From Phorcus lineatus (lineage: Eukaryota > Mollusca > Gastropoda > Trochida > Trochidae): DNA of 64,000 nucleotides. The DNA lies in the NCBI GenBank assembly GCA_921293015.1, contig OV121088.1, forward strand, positions 33,641,645-33,705,644. The letters are read 5' to 3'. Below the pieces are notes generated by a model, which worked only from the letters and a program-made list of their open reading frames with translations, searched no databases and was not told the origin of the DNA. Positions 49,867-62,925 of this stretch are shown here, piece by piece; position 1 is the stretch's first letter; the number at the start of each line of letters is the position of its first letter. A program made the position numbers and the translations under genes.

Positions 49867-52800
49867 ATGCAGACACACACAATGGCGAGCGTTTTGTTCA
49901 GTATGTTAGCAAAAACGTTGATCAGTGCAAAACCACAAGTGTTCGTATGTGCATTTATCATCCAAAACTCTTTTCCATAGGAGATATCGCTCGTGGGAAA
50001 TCAAGCGATATCTCTTGGGGATATTTCTTTTTGACATTAGATTTTGAACAATGCCCTTCTGATGCAAAGTACATGACATCACAGTTGTTTTACATCATTA
50101 AGTGATGAAATCATAATGTTATGACGTCATAAACATGACGACGTCACAATGCTATGACATCACCGCACTTGGAGTCTTTGGTTAGTACGGTGTTCAGTAA
50201 TGTACATGTGTCATTCAAATGAATGAAAAATGATTTTGGATGATGAAAAGAATCTCATATAAAATATAAAGAATCAAATATAGAAACACTCGTTCATGAA
50301 GTAATTATGAAAATAGAAAGTTTTATCTTAACAGACACTTTTTCTTACATTCCCAAAGCGACGTCAGCTCATTACAAGACTATTTTTATGTTACTTTCTG
50401 TGTCATTGAGATTTACGTGCGTTGTTAGTTTCATTATAAGTGTACAAACGAGGTGCATTAACTCGATCGCCTGGCCTAGTACGCGTATTTGGATTTCGCG
50501 CATCCAATCAGGGCTAAATAGCGAAGACGCGAAATGGCGAAGTCTCAGAATTGAGACATCGCTGAACTCCGAATTATATACATGTACCAAAACTCGGCTT
50601 GAAAAATCTTTGAAAGCGCGTCGTCAGTAGAGTTTATAAAGGCAACAACTCACATGAATATTTCTTAAATATCAAAATTAAAGGTATTACAAACGATCCG
50701 CACTCAGGTACATCAAACTGAATGGCTTTTATGGAAGATGTGTACCTAATAAGTTTACACTGTTAATTCTAAAAGACTGGAGGAAATGTAAAGTTGGATA
50801 AAATCCACAAGATATGCGGTTTTAGCCGTTTTCGAATGTGCATTCAAACTGAAGACCGATTATATTGAAGGACCCAATAACAATGTTTATACTCTTTATT
50901 TAAAAATCGGCGCCGTGACAGAATATCTTAATAAAGAATATGGCATCCGTTGATTTTAGTTAAGATAGTACGAAGTATTCTTATAGTTAAGCCGTTTACT
51001 ACAAACGCTTTTAGCCGTTTTGTACAACCGACTCCCACGTTTTATATCATATCCCTCAGTGACCTAAGCAATCTTAACGTTTTCATTATGGAATTCAGGT
51101 CAGTGGTTTAACACAAAATTACTTTATTGAATCGATAGAAAAGTAAGAAGAGTGCACGTGTCCTCATATGCCCTAAAATAGTCAACTTGGGCGTGAAAAT
51201 ACATACCATGGAACCTTCGAGTAACATGTTATATATTCATAGTTATGTTTTATTATCAAAAACCACTTCTGGAGCGGAACGCCTCAAGCATTGAACGCAG
51301 AAGCTCTTCTTGTGAGTATCAACTGTAAACACACTACAGAAAAATCTCGTTTGTGGTTTACATATGTTGGATCACTTCATTTGTTGAAAAATTATCATAT
51401 CAATGGATTTTCCTCTCTTTTACTTTAATTCAAAATATTTATCAGACCGAAGCGATCTGAATTTACGCTAACGTGAGCATGACGTTTGATGAAATACCGG
51501 AGGTTTGCATTGAAGAACCAGTAACGTTATCTTTGTTCTGGAAATTCCTACTCCTTCCCTTAGCTCCGGGTTTTTTCCTTTTTTTCTTAAAAAATGATTT
51601 TAAAGGAAACTTTTAAGATATGTTCAACCTTTATCTTTAAAAGTGTTAGTCGCATAATTTGTCCTAAAGCGGAATATGATTGTAAACAGATAGAACTTAG
51701 ATGGATATGTTTTCCAAAATAGACAGATCTTCAGAACGTTTTACATAGGAACTTCGAGCATAATAATTATAAACTAAATCGAACGTTCATCAATCGGTAT
51801 TTGATTGAGGCATTTCTATTTCTCTTGGTATTTATATACAAAATATAGAATTATGATGATTATATTCAAAATATGTACAAAGAATGTATTTGAATAGAAA
51901 ATACATTCCCATAAGGTAATAAAAACCGAAATTAATCCAGGAAATTAGTTAATTTCGTATTTCTCTTATAGCGATTACAGGTTAATCGTTAAGACCTAAG
52001 ACTATCTATTTTCATTGTGACCATGCATTGTAAAGGACTTTATTTATGTGTAAAAAATACTCTCCGCTATATGAATATTTCCCATCAATTGAAAATATTG
52101 TTAAGAAATATTGTAAAAATAGCAAGTTTAAACACATTCTGAAAATATACTTCGTATAACATCTACATACATTTAAAAACATCATAATATACATCATCGC
52201 AGTTTTAGATAATTTATATTGTAATACTATAGTAAGTGAAGTGAATTTATGATTCATGAGGTATCATGAGACAGTAAGATGGTGTCAGAAGGTACATGTG
52301 TAGCTATGTTCAGTTTAGAGAATATTTGTCCTTTTCTACAAATATACCACGTTTATTCTTTTCGAATGGAGTAGATAAGATATACTTTTCTGCCTAACAA
52401 AATGAGATAAACATGACATTAGTAACAATAACGATTTTTCTATATATTCTACGATTTGATCGTTGCATTTTTACAGAAATCTGAGCAAACTGACGTGGAG
52501 TCGGCCCCAAAAGGCCTTGTCGCCTAATGACAGTTTAACGTCATGATTGTGTCATTTCGTCAGGTCATTGTTGTTGTCAGACACTATAGTGAGATAATTT
52601 TCACTAGTGAATGATAACTCGGTTTACTTTCAGTCGTAGATTCCGGTATTTCATCGTCAATCATATACTAATAGCTTTATAACTAACTTTTGTATTCATT
52701 TGCCATTAATTTCCAAAATATTCTGCACTGCCAGTGAAGATTAAAACCTCGCTGAGATATGTCTGACATTTGACATGAAATAAAATACATCCCATATGCT

Positions 52801-55099
52801 TTTTATCTTTCTCATTTCAAATACATGGTATTGGGTAAATTTTAAATATGTATTTCAGGTTGTTCTACGTATATGTTATGATAATCAAATATGTATGATA
52901 TCTGTTTATAACCCGACTTGAATATTAGTAATAACGTTCTTTAACAAACCATAAATTATATATAATATAACCTATTAAACCATTTGTTCAGATAAAGATG
53001 ATTAAAAGATGCCGTCAAAGGAAAATCACACCTTTTTCAAAACGGAAATTTAGTTCAGCTTTTGAGGTGTCTTTTAAATTTCCAATTCATAAGTTTATTT
53101 TCATCTTAAGGCTACGTAAGACGAGAGTAACGAAAGGAGAGAAAAACGCGCTTCGCTTCAGTGCACTGACACAGTTTTCACACAATCGCTATATTTAGAA
53201 CAAGAGAGAATTGGGGGCTTACCCTAGAGGTTTGCCTTTGGCCTACGGTCATTCCCAAAGTCAAAGTCATCCAAACTGACCACAAGAAATTGACTTGACA
53301 CGTGAATATTTACGGCTAATCAGGAACTCGTTATGACAAGTTCTACAATTTTCAGCCAATCACAGGCTTGTACAAGACTGGCTACGCATTGTATAGATCG
53401 TCATAGTGATGAACGACATTCGTGTTATTGCATTGTTCTGTGTAATGTATTTGGTATTCATCACCAACTCTGTGTAAATATCTTGTTTATACCAAGCCCT
53501 GATTTTTTTATGTCTTAATTTTTTAAAGAAAAATATATCGAATGAGCATTTATCACAGATTATAAAATAAAATCCACTTAAAATACTTAATTAAACGAAA
53601 TAGAAAAAAAAAAGATTTTTTTTTCAAAGTTGAGAATGCGTAAAACCATAAATTCTGTTTAAACCTTATTTCCATATGTACACAAATCCATGAACAAAGA
53701 CCAAGGTTCTTTTTTTATGCCATCCAACTTACAATGAATCAATATGATAGAAATGACATATCCGAAAGACTTACAATTCCTTTGCGACAAAATACCTTAT
53801 ATATGGTTTAAATTTTGTCCTTTTCGTACGATTAGTTTTTTTTCAAATTCGTAACGTTTTTCATATCGAAAAATATGGGCCTTGTAAATACAAAGTCATT
53901 TCTAGATGAAAACTTTATTCATGACAATAATCTACTGCCATTCAATATGAGTTGTACTTCAATAACGGACCTTAACAAACTCTACGCAGCAACATTTCAA
54001 TCTAAAGTAATTGTACGGGCGCTTCATATACATTGTCCCCACTAAATGATATGATTTGACAATGACAAACACGTTTAACCGATCTATATTACATTAAACA
54101 TAAACATGAATCATGAATAATAAGCTATTATTAGAATCATCAATCTGATCACCTACTATATAAATATTTTTATAATATATTATGAATTGCGATATAATTT
54201 GAGGATATTGTGAGAGAGTGTTGTCATAGTGACTCAAAATTGTTTACATCTAAAAGCATGCGCCGTTAAGCGCGCCGGATGCCATCAATGTCCGGCGGAA
54301 TTTGAAACGAAAGACAGACCTTTAGTCACGTGGGGCCTACGTCCCTTACCCCCATTCGTTTCTTCCCTCCCCTCCCGGATGTCTTAATGTCGTCATGTTG
54401 TTTCATGTCTTTCCGTTCAATATAGGTCTGCGTGATTTAATTGTGTAATATCTTCATCATCTCTGGTTTGTAGCGATAAGTATACAATCGATATAAGCAA
54501 TGGAAATTCATATTTATTTTATTTGATTAAAATTTACTGATACTGTATAAAGATTAACATATCATAGTCTATTCATAAGAAAAATGAGTATTCGTCTAAT
54601 AAAACGCTGTATAGTGGCCTCGGATAAATGAAGATATATTTCAAAATGTAGACTTAATTTTCATATGGATAGGATTTAGTCTTAACTTTATATTTTAAAA
54701 AATCAAATAGACTATTAGCAAATCTATGCATAGATAGGGTATTTCTTATTCAGCAAATATCAATTGAGAAACTGCAAATTCCAGACAATAAAAAGTTCAT
54801 AATTACATATTAATGACTTCCCGTCTACAAAATACCTAAATGAATTGATGAATATATCACTTAAAAGTCATGTCCTGTGTCTACTGTTGGTTTACCAAGA
54901 TCTCTTATATGAATTCATATAATTCATAAATTGTCTTTGGATAAGCTTTTATGTTAATACATTTTCATTAAAATAAAAAATCAGACTATAACTTCGTTTT
55001 TTTCCTAGATTCAGATGAAAAACACATAACAATTAATGTTTTAATAATCTACAAAATCGTCGGGGATACACTTTCTCTATTTATCATTTCTTCAGAAAA

Positions 55100-55312
55100 T
55101 ACTTGAACATCAAACTCTAATTCGTAATTTTTTAAATCAGTAATCATGCTCTACCATTGTCTTTGTAATAACTTGAACATCAAACTCTAATTCGCCATTT
55201 TTAAATCAGTAATCATGCTCTGCCATTGTCTTTGTAATAACTTGAACATCAAACTCTAATTCGCCATTTTTTAAATCAGTAACCATGCTCTACCATTGTC
55301 TTAGTAATAACT
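55100..55312. repeat. Three tandem copies of a ~69-bp unit
   Basis: Each copy runs ACTTGAACATCAAACTCTAA, then TTCGxxATTTTTTAAATCAG, then TAAxCATGCTCTxCCATTGT, then CTTxGTAATA. Copies differ by a few bases and single-base indels. Confidence 0.92.
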
Positions 55313-56714
55313 GACGTCAGATACTCAGACATATTGTACAGTTTCATGGTTTCGGTATTCTCATCATACGAAATCGAAAGTAGGAGTCATGGAAAGCTGT
55401 TCTATTTATAGAGGCATGACCTGAACATTCCAACATTAAACTATGTATATCACCCGGAAGTGATCAATGGGAACAAGCGCAGATGTGCTCGTTTCCCGAC
55501 AACTGCGAACATGCAGACTGTAGGCCAGTCTTTAAACAGGCTGACGGTGCGCCATATTGTTTTGAGGGAAAATGACACTTCACTTCTCTTTCTTGTTTTC
55601 CTATGTGCGCTCTCATTTATTTAGTTGTAGAATCTAAATCAATCAAAATTCTTCCCTTATTAACATGTTTCATCTGGGTAATGTTATAATCATGTACTAT
55701 CAACATACTTGTATAAAAGGAAATGTGCCCTTGAATGTCATTCCTGCACAATAAATCCATATAGGGCTGTCCATTTAATGTGTATGGACATAGCGCAATA
55801 CCGTTTCATCTTATTTCAATGGTGGCATAGATTTGATAACTTTTATAAATTTTGTATGTTTTAAGCTGTGTAGTCAAATATGTTTATTTGTAATAGAATA
55901 TACTGACACCCCGCCTCTGAAAATAAGTTTAATTGTATAGTGACAAAAATAAATATATAAAATTGTGAACTAATTAAAGAGATATTTTTTCATCTATCAC
56001 CTGATAAAATATTGATAATAAAATCGACAATGTCTCTAACTTATTTTGTCCAAAATATATATTCTTATACACGATGATCACAAGAAGTGGTTTAATTTGC
56101 TTACTTTAATATTGAAGGAAGACTCAGAAAGTTCTGTAGACAATAAGATTAATACAACTTTGGTTAAATTTGAGAAACATGACCACAGTGAAATATTATG
56201 AATCGAAATATGATATAGTCGAATACAAGTGGCCATTTTTTAATTGTATACATTTGACATCGAAAAAAAGTATTTAAAAAAACAAGAGAAAAACACTGTT
56301 CTGCATTTGTAAGAAGAAAACAAAAACCATACAGACTAAAAACCTTGTCTAGTCCATTATTTGTTCGGAAATCAGCCAATAAAAGCTACGTAAAAGAAGT
56401 GTCGGTAACAAAGTGGATTACATGAGTATGTCAATGACGATTTGTAGGTTGGAACAGCTCGCTTCGCATGAGGGTGTGATGACTATTTATAGAAAATTAT
56501 GCTTGGGAATTCACAATAGATATAGGCTGGTTGTATAATGTCCAGTGGTCAAATTGATATGTCATACAATAACCGCAATATGATTGTTAATTATATATTA
56601 TCAAGTATATGTTCCACACAAAAAAAAACCAGTTACATTATGAATTTATTTTACATATGTATTAACTTATATGATTGATTTTTTATAATGTTGTATAATT
56701 CATAGTTTATATAC

Positions 56715-56846
56715 TTTATTGTGTCTCATATGCCAATGATATGGCTGGGTGATATCTTATACTCTTTTGTTATTACAATTGATAATTTCAACTGTAACAT
56801 ATCATGTGACACTTAAATAAAATATTTCTGTCTATCTGTCATACAG
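56715..56846 (+). mobile_element. LINE 3'-end fragment
   Basis: TTGTGTCTCATATGCC, ATGGCTGGGTG, CATGTGACACTTAAATAAAA and a CTGTCTATCTGTC tail follow in the same order as in the 3' end of the full-length LINE at 62830-62956. Left border uncertain, probably upstream of 56715. Confidence 0.65.
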
Positions 56847-57940
56847 ACATTTCAATGTTTGACCCCAAAACCTTGATCGGATAGTGGTCAATTCACCTCA
56901 CATACATGTAGAAACCCTACCAGGATATCCAAATTTGGTATTATGACTGACTCATTTACCAATATATTCCCTTTAGTTCTTTACAAGCAACTGACATGAT
57001 GATGAAAATGGCATTTTAACATTTTGAAACGGGCCCTGTTGAAATATGGGCTAGTATTGAAACTGACAGTGTGATATTTATAGTCTCTGAAAAATGTATC
57101 AGTTTCTGATCTTTTTTTAAAAAAATAGATTAGATCTTTTTTAAGAAAGAAACCTCTCAGATTCAGAAATTTTAGACCAAAATCTAGACTTGCTTTTAAA
57201 GGGACTATTATGTTGCGGTCTTGGGTAAAGAAGAAGCGAATATTCAAAACGGTCTTAGAGTAAGACTAACTAATTTTAACTAACCGTCTTTTAAAATAGG
57301 AAGGTACTGAAAAGGATAGGTCCCCATTTTCTAATGATTAATAAGTAAAAGGGCTCGTTTGAAAAATGAGAAAAATTAAAATTAACATTACACCGATACA
57401 TCAAATTATCTCTATTTAGAATTTATCAATTAACTAACAATTGTAGGACACTTATGCAACATCTTAGGTTATAACATTTCACAGCTGGGTCAATATGGGA
57501 AAAACTGGACTTGCACAGGAAATACAGGGCCATTAAGAGATAAACCAGACCAGTAGGTCTCGGAGCATGCGCAGACACACGAAAAGAGAAAGAGCCACGC
57601 TATCGCTGCAAAACTTTCATCAGTCTACAAACATAATTTAAAGTTTTTATTTTGATGAAAATTAATTACAGAGAAGTATTTAAGATCAAAAGAAGTTAGT
57701 TAATAAAATTGGCATCAATTCAGTATTTCGGTACAGGTCCTCAGTCCTTTGTATTGGAATAGAGAAGACGTGTGAAAGTTGGCTCCGACAATTTTGTCAA
57801 TCGAATCGGCTTAAATCAAGACAAATTCAAGCCATCAAGTGAAATCAAAGCATAAATTAAGGTGAATATACACATTGCATTGTGTTTAAGACGATATTTA
57901 GCCAATATTACAAAAAAAGGAACTTTATTTACAAAACTGT

Positions 57941-58867
57941 TTGAAAATGAGTGAAGTAACTGAGGCCATGAACTATGTTGAAAGTGTAATGTCAAATTCG
58001 AACGTCGTAGCCACTGTAGAAAATGAATGTGAACCCTCGGCGCCAAAGAAACAGAAAATTAACTCTTTAAACGCCGATGAAACTCCAACTGACATGTTGA
58101 ACTTAGACGGCCAAATCGCGGGGGACTATTCGGCGAAACAATCGTCTGCTGTATCAAACGCTGACTTACTCAGTGCAATAGTGAGCATGCAGAATACTTT
58201 CTCACGCAAGCTGGACAAAAAATTAGAAGATTTAGAAGATAGAATTATGAAGCAGCTCACGCAACTCGTACGAGTTGAAACCCAGAAACTCAAAATAGAT
58301 CTTAAGAGTGAATTTGATTCTGAAGTTGAAATCATTACTGAAAAACTTACTAAACTCCAGAAACAGCAGTCCGAAGACGCTAAGAGAAGTGTTGATATTT
58401 GTGATAATCTCTCAAAAAAGTACGTTACGATGGAAAAGACATATTCCGAAGTCGTAAAGAAGTGTACTAAAGATGAAAATGAGTTTAAGCTGATAATGAG
58501 AAATCTCCCTGTTGACAGGCAGGAATCTCGTGATACAGGGGTGCTAGTTCGATCTGTGACCAAGGTGATACGAGAGGGACTGAAACTGACCGACGTCATC
58601 GTCTCCGATGTAACGAGGAAGTCTCGCAGTGACAACAAACCCGGCGTCGTCTTGTTTACAGTTGAGACACGTGAACAGAAGAAGAAACTGCTGCAAAACA
58701 AGAAACAGCTGAAAAATAACCCGGACTTCAGCAAAATCTACATCGACAACGCCTTGACACAAGAAGAGCTGGTATCCAGATCTAACATGAATACACTCCT
58801 GAAAGAAATAGGAAAACAGGGATCTCTCCGTTTCCATGGAAAACGACTGGTCCCCGCGAGAGACTAG
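57941..58867 (+). CDS. LINE ORF1: coiled-coil RNA-binding protein
   Basis: 308 aa. In LINEs of this layout ORF1 protein binds the element RNA and forms the retrotransposition particle. An acidic, low-complexity N-terminus (about 1-70) contains a basic PKKQK. A long coiled coil follows (about 75-165; heptads in KLDKKLEDLEDRIMKQL and EKLTKLQKQQ). A globular RRM-like part starts near FKLIMRNLP (about 183) and contains KPGVVLFTVETREQKKKLL. A basic C-terminal region ends LRFHGKRLVPARD. This order resembles L1 ORF1p. An alternative start is the second Met two codons on (MKM). It stops at a UAG in the same frame as ORF2. A 202-residue frame on the opposite strand is a shadow. Confidence 0.9.
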   Translation: MKMSEVTEAMNYVESVMSNSNVVATVENECEPSAPKKQKINSLNADETPTDMLNLDGQIAGDYSAKQSSAVSNADLLSAIVSMQNTFSRKLDKKLEDLEDRIMKQLTQLVRVETQKLKIDLKSEFDSEVEIITEKLTKLQKQQSEDAKRSVDICDNLSKKYVTMEKTYSEVVKKCTKDENEFKLIMRNLPVDRQESRDTGVLVRSVTKVIREGLKLTDVIVSDVTRKSRSDNKPGVVLFTVETREQKKKLLQNKKQLKNNPDFSKIYIDNALTQEELVSRSNMNTLLKEIGKQGSLRFHGKRLVPARD

Positions 58868-61800
58868 GGGTCTCTGCGGCTGGGATTTTGGAACGCTGGG
58901 GGGTGGTCAACAGGTGTAAACAATAACAGTAAGTTTAGAGAAGAATTAGTTAAGTGTAGTGATGCAGATGTGTTTGGAATCTGTGAAACGTTCCTTAGAG
59001 ATAAATCTAATTTACATGTGAATGGATATACATGGATCGGCAATAATCGATCTAATGTAAATAAACGCGCTAAGCGTGGGTCAGGTGGCGTGGGTGCATT
59101 CTTCAAAGAGACATTTTTGGAGCGCTTCATCGTGACGGTGATTGACAATGATACTGATGATATAATATGGTACCAGTTAGTTTCAAAAGGTGACAATGAC
59201 TTCAAAATTATTTTGTGTGTATGTTACCTACCACCTAAATGTTCAACCCGTTCTGTTGATGGTGAAAAATTTTATGAAAAATTATTAGAAGATATTTACT
59301 TGTACCAAAACGACGGGATTCTATGTATGTGTGGTGACTTGAACTCGCGTCTAGGTAATGCTCAGGACTTTATTGAAGGCGTGGACTCTCTCCCAGAAAG
59401 GCAAGTGATTGACTCTGTTGATAATGCCTATGGTGGATTACTTTTAGATTTTTTAATTCAGTGTAACTTATGTGTGTTGAATGGGCGAGTCGGTGAGCAA
59501 GATTATACATATGTCAAAAATGGATCGTCAGTTGTCGACTATGTTATTGGTGCGCATGAGCAGTTATGTTATTTTAAATCATTTAAAGTTTTAACTATGT
59601 CTTCACTTGTTAATGCAGGTAATGTACCAGACAATATTCCTGACCATTCTGTACTAATGTGGGATATTACAGCTCCAGCCAGTTTAAGCTCACAGCCAGA
59701 TAACCAGTGCAGTACAGGTAAACAAAGCAGTCGATACAGAACTGATAGAATAACAGATTCCTTCTTGTGTAATGATGAGTGTATATCTGAACTAAACTGT
59801 GCTATCGATAAGATCGAGCAGAACCTTAGCTGTGAACGTAACATTAATGCTGCATACACGGATTTTCTAAAATTGATGCATTCAGAATTGGAAAAGTGTG
59901 CTGGTAGGAATAAGCCTATATCAGGTGATAAAAGGAGTAAATCATTTGCAAAACCTTACTGGTGTCACGAACTTCAAACACTATGGAATAATTCTCAAGA
60001 AGCTGAACGCAATTGGTTGAAATGCAAGTCTTCAATTCATAAACGAAGTTATAAGTCTATATTTATAAGTGCCAGGAAAAGATTAGATAAATCACTACGT
60101 AAATATAAACGCCAGTATCAGGCCAGTGAGCAAGAGCGGCTACTTCAAAAACATAACAATCAGGATTCTAGGGATTTCTGGAAAACAATAGGAAAGATAG
60201 GCGTGAGCAGTGATAGATCTAATGCGATTCCATGGGAAGTTGTGACGTGTGATGGCGGCGTGACGTCAGATAAATCTGCTGTATTAGAAACATGGAGAGG
60301 AAAATATAGTTCACTTTTCGAAGTTGACAACAACCCTAGTTTTGATGAGTTACATTTTTCCAAAATAAAGGAAGATCTGGCTTCAAACTGTATTAATCAC
60401 GATGAGTGCTCTGAAAGTAATGTTCTGAATTCTGAGATAACGTTTTGTGAAGTTCGAGATGCTGTATACAGGGCTAAACGTGGAAAGGCATGTGGGCTAG
60501 ATTTAATCCCTGCGGAGGCATTGAAAAATGGACGTGCTGTTGAATTATTACATAAACTTTTTACCTTTTGTTTCAATCACCATACCTGCCCAGATGTATG
60601 GAAACAAAATATCATCTATCCTATCATAAAACCTAATTCGGATTTACGTGACCCTATGGGATATCGAGGTATTTCACTTCTGTCAGTGCCTTGTAAAATA
60701 TACAGCGACATCCTTAATTTTCGTCTTTCGTCGTGGTTAGAAGATAACAATATACTCTGCGAAGAACAGAACGGATTTAGACGTAAAAGAAGCACACAAG
60801 AGCATCTATACTCCTTATATTCTGTGGTTCAAAATCGGAAAAGTGCTAAAAAATCAACGTTCATATGCTATATCGATGTCATGAAGGCCTTTGATAAGGT
60901 TAACAGAGACTGTCTATGGTATAAACTTCAAAGTCTAGGTATTTCAGGAAAGTTCTATGAAGCTGTCAAGTCTATGTATGATAATACTTCAAGCAAAATT
61001 AACGTGAACGGATACTTCACAGATCCATTTGACGTATACACCGGTGTTCGACAGGGATGCGTGCTTTCCCCTACACTTTTCTCCATTTTCATTAATGACT
61101 TGGCAAGTGAAATTAATAGCTTAGAAGTAGGAGTGAAGATTGGCGAGAATATATTAAGTCTACTTCTTTATGCGGACGACATCGCTCTTATTGCGCCAGA
61201 TGAGTATAGTCTCCAGTGCATGCTTGATATAGTATCTACTTGGTGTTCTAAATGGAGACTGTTCGTCAACATCGGCAAAACGAAAGTCGTACATTACCGC
61301 ACAAACCAAGTGCCCCGTTGTGATAACGTTTTTAAAATTGGGATGGATACTATTGAATATTCTAATGCATATAAGTATCTTGGACTCTGGCTACATGAAA
61401 ATCTTGACCTTAATATTACAGCTAAAGAACTTGCGAAATCTGCAAGTAGAGCCCTTGGCGTAATTATTGGAAAATTTAAATCTGTGGGAGGTATGTCACT
61501 GGAAGTTTTTAATACGCTTTACGGTACCTTAGTTCAGCCAATTCTATCATACGGCGCTGCTGTATGGGGATTCAGGGAGTTCAAGTGTATTAATAGTGTC
61601 CAACACCGTGCGTGCAGATTTTTCCTTGGTGTGGGAGGTAAAACACCAAACATAGCAGTGAGAGGTGAAATGGGCTGGCTTTCACCATTAACATTACAAC
61701 GTATAGAGGTCGTGCGGTTTTGGAGAAGATTATCACTTCTAGACACCGAGAGACTCGTGAGTTCTGTAACAGCCTGGTCAAAAGGGTACCGTAAATCCTG

Positions 61801-62377
61801 GTATAATACCATCCTTCTGTGGTTACAATCCCTCCATTTGAACATAAAAGACGTTAAATTGCTAACATTTCAGGATTTTCAGTTGATCAAAGATCGTTTA
61901 GCTGGTTTAGACACTGAAAATTGGTGGCACGATATGTGGAATGATAGAGGTCTGTTAAATGGAAATAAGTTGAGAACATACAGAATGTTTAAATCTAGCC
62001 CAAATACAGAAGCGTATCTCACTCAAGTGACAAATCGACAACATCGCAGCCTGTTGGCTAAATTGAGATGTGGAAGTTTGCCCTTAGAAATAGAGATTGG
62101 AAGATTTAATCGCCCACCTACCCCGTTACACGATCGTCTGTGTTTACTGTGTGATGCAATTGTTGTGGAAAATGAAATCCATTTTCTTGGAGAATGTCAT
62201 CTATATAAGGATATCCGTTCAGGATTATGGAAGCAAGCTACAGATTTGAATTGTGATTTTCCCTTGTTAACCACTACCGATAAATTAATATACTTAATGC
62301 AAAATTATCAGCTTTCTAAATCTTTAGCCGCTACTGTAAGCAGCATGTTCCAACTTCGTCGCTCGAGAAGGCTGTGA
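58868..62377 (+). CDS. LINE ORF2: endonuclease-reverse transcriptase
   Basis: The frame opens right after the ORF1 stop and runs 1,169 codons; there is no ATG near its start (58970 is a GTG). Endonuclease/exonuclease/phosphatase domain: LRLGFWNAGGWS immediately after the stop, then GICETF, CGDLNSR at about 59330 and PDHSVLMWD near 59640. Reverse transcriptase: GYRGISLLSVPCKIYSD near 60660, FICYIDVMKAFDKVNRD near 60860, GVRQGCVLSPTLFSIFIND near 61045, LLYADD at 61163-61180. C-terminal zinc knuckle C-x2-C-x9-H-x4-C near 62140-62200. It nicks target DNA and copies the element RNA there. The endonuclease core begins directly at the stop, so a separately initiated protein starting at 58970 would lack the first motif. 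This points to readthrough, reinitiation at a non-AUG codon, or a recent nonsense mutation. Confidence 0.95.
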   Translation, partial: GSLRLGFWNAGGWSTGVNNNSKFREELVKCSDADVFGICETFLRDKSNLHVNGYTWIGNNRSNVNKRAKRGSGGVGAFFKETFLERFIVTVIDNDTDDIIWYQLVSKGDNDFKIILCVCYLPPKCSTRSVDGEKFYEKLLEDIYLYQNDGILCMCGDLNSRLGNAQDFIEGVDSLPERQVIDSVDNAYGGLLLDFLIQCNLCVLNGRVGEQDYTYVKNGSSVVDYVIGAHEQLCYFKSFKVLTMSSLVNAGNVPDNIPDHSVLMWDITAPASLSSQPDNQCSTGKQSSRYRTDRITDSFLCNDECISELNCAIDKIEQNLSCERNINAAYTDFLKLMHSELEKCAGRNKPISGDKRSKSFAKPYWCHELQTLWNNSQEAERNWLKCKSSIHKRSYKSIFISARKRLDKSLRKYKRQYQASEQERLLQKHNNQDSRDFWKTIGKIGVSSDRSNAIPWEVVTCDGGVTSDKSAVLETWRGKYSSLFEVDNNPSFDELHFSKIKEDLASNCINHDECSESNVLNSEITFCEVRDAVYRAKRGKACGLDLIPAEALKNGRAVELLHKLFTFCFNHHTCPDVWKQNIIYPIIKPNSDLRDPMGYRGISLLSVPCKIYSDILNFRLSSWLEDNNILCEEQNGFRRKRSTQEHLYSLYSVVQNRKSAKKSTFICYIDVMKAFDKVNRDCLWYKLQSLGISGKFYEAVKSMYDNTSSKINVNGYFTDPFDVYTGVRQGCVLSPTLFSIFINDLASEINSLEVGVKIGENILSLLLYADDIALIAPDEYSLQCMLDIVSTWCSKWRLFVNIGKTKVVHYRTNQVPRCDNVFKIGMDTIEYSNAYKYLGLWLHENLDLNITAKELAKSASRALGVIIGKFKSVGGMSLEVFNTLYGTLVQPILSYGAAVWGFREFKCINSVQHRACRFFLGVGGKTPNIAVRGEMGWLSPLTLQRIEVVRFWRRLSLLDTERLVSSVTAWSKGYRKSWYNTILLWLQSLHLNIKDVKLLTFQDFQLIKDRLAGLDTENWWHDMWNDRGLLNGNKLRTYRMFKSSPNTEAYLTQVTNRQHRSLLAKLRCGSLPLEIEIGRFNRPPTPLHDRLCLLCDAIVVENEIHFLGECHLYKDIRSGLWKQATDLNCDFPLLTTTDKLIYLMQNYQLSKSLAATVSSMFQLRRSRRL

Positions 62378-62925
62378 AAATAACAAGTCATTCCAACAAA
62401 TATCATAAATGTAAGACATTTAAAATAATACTTTTAACATGAATTGTTTTACTAGCATGTGTTGTATTATATGTTTTTGTCTGTGAGACTGAGAGTGGGT
62501 GTATTGTTTTTGGTCTTAAATTTGGTATGAATCAGTTTTGGGCCGAGAGTTTGTGTGCGCACGTGTGGGGGTCGGGAGTCGTGTGGGTACTGTCTGTGAT
62601 TGTGTTTGAATGAAAGGTTGTGTCTGTGGGAGAGAGGGGCGAATGTATACTGTGTGAGACTGATTTTTGACTGATGCGTTTGTATATCGTGGTTTCTTAT
62701 GAGTGCAGTAATGTATGGAGAGTGTATGTGGGGTGGGGTAAGAATGGGTAATGTGGTGAAAGGTGGTGCGAAATGTGATCAATGCAAATGTATTGTTGTA
62801 TTTGTTATGAATTTTTAATTGTAATAGTATGTTTGTGTCTCGTAAGCCTTATGGCTGGGTGCTGACTTTTAACAGCTTTTTATATTGTGATATATATGTT
62901 CAGCATGTGACACATCAATAAAATA

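Larger units (their letters stand above)
43480..56500. other. Long stretch without a convincing gene
   Basis: No ORF has recognisable domains or paralogue support. Contents noted: a (CTGT)n-tailed retro fragment at about 45060-45132; a TATAAAAGG in a GC-richer stretch at 46684; a somewhat GC-richer frame at 47134-47526 of unknown nature; TGACGTCA words at 50110-50165; CTCTGTACA repeats at 49799-49866; and a triple 69-bp repeat at 55100-55312. Confidence 0.35.

Noticed and set aside
49573..49878. YREYRV-repeat minus-strand peptide
   Set aside because: Product of the CTCTGTACA tandem repeat.
58126..58734. 202-codon minus-strand frame
   Set aside because: Exact antisense of LINE ORF1; serine-rich composition is a by-product of ORF1 codons.
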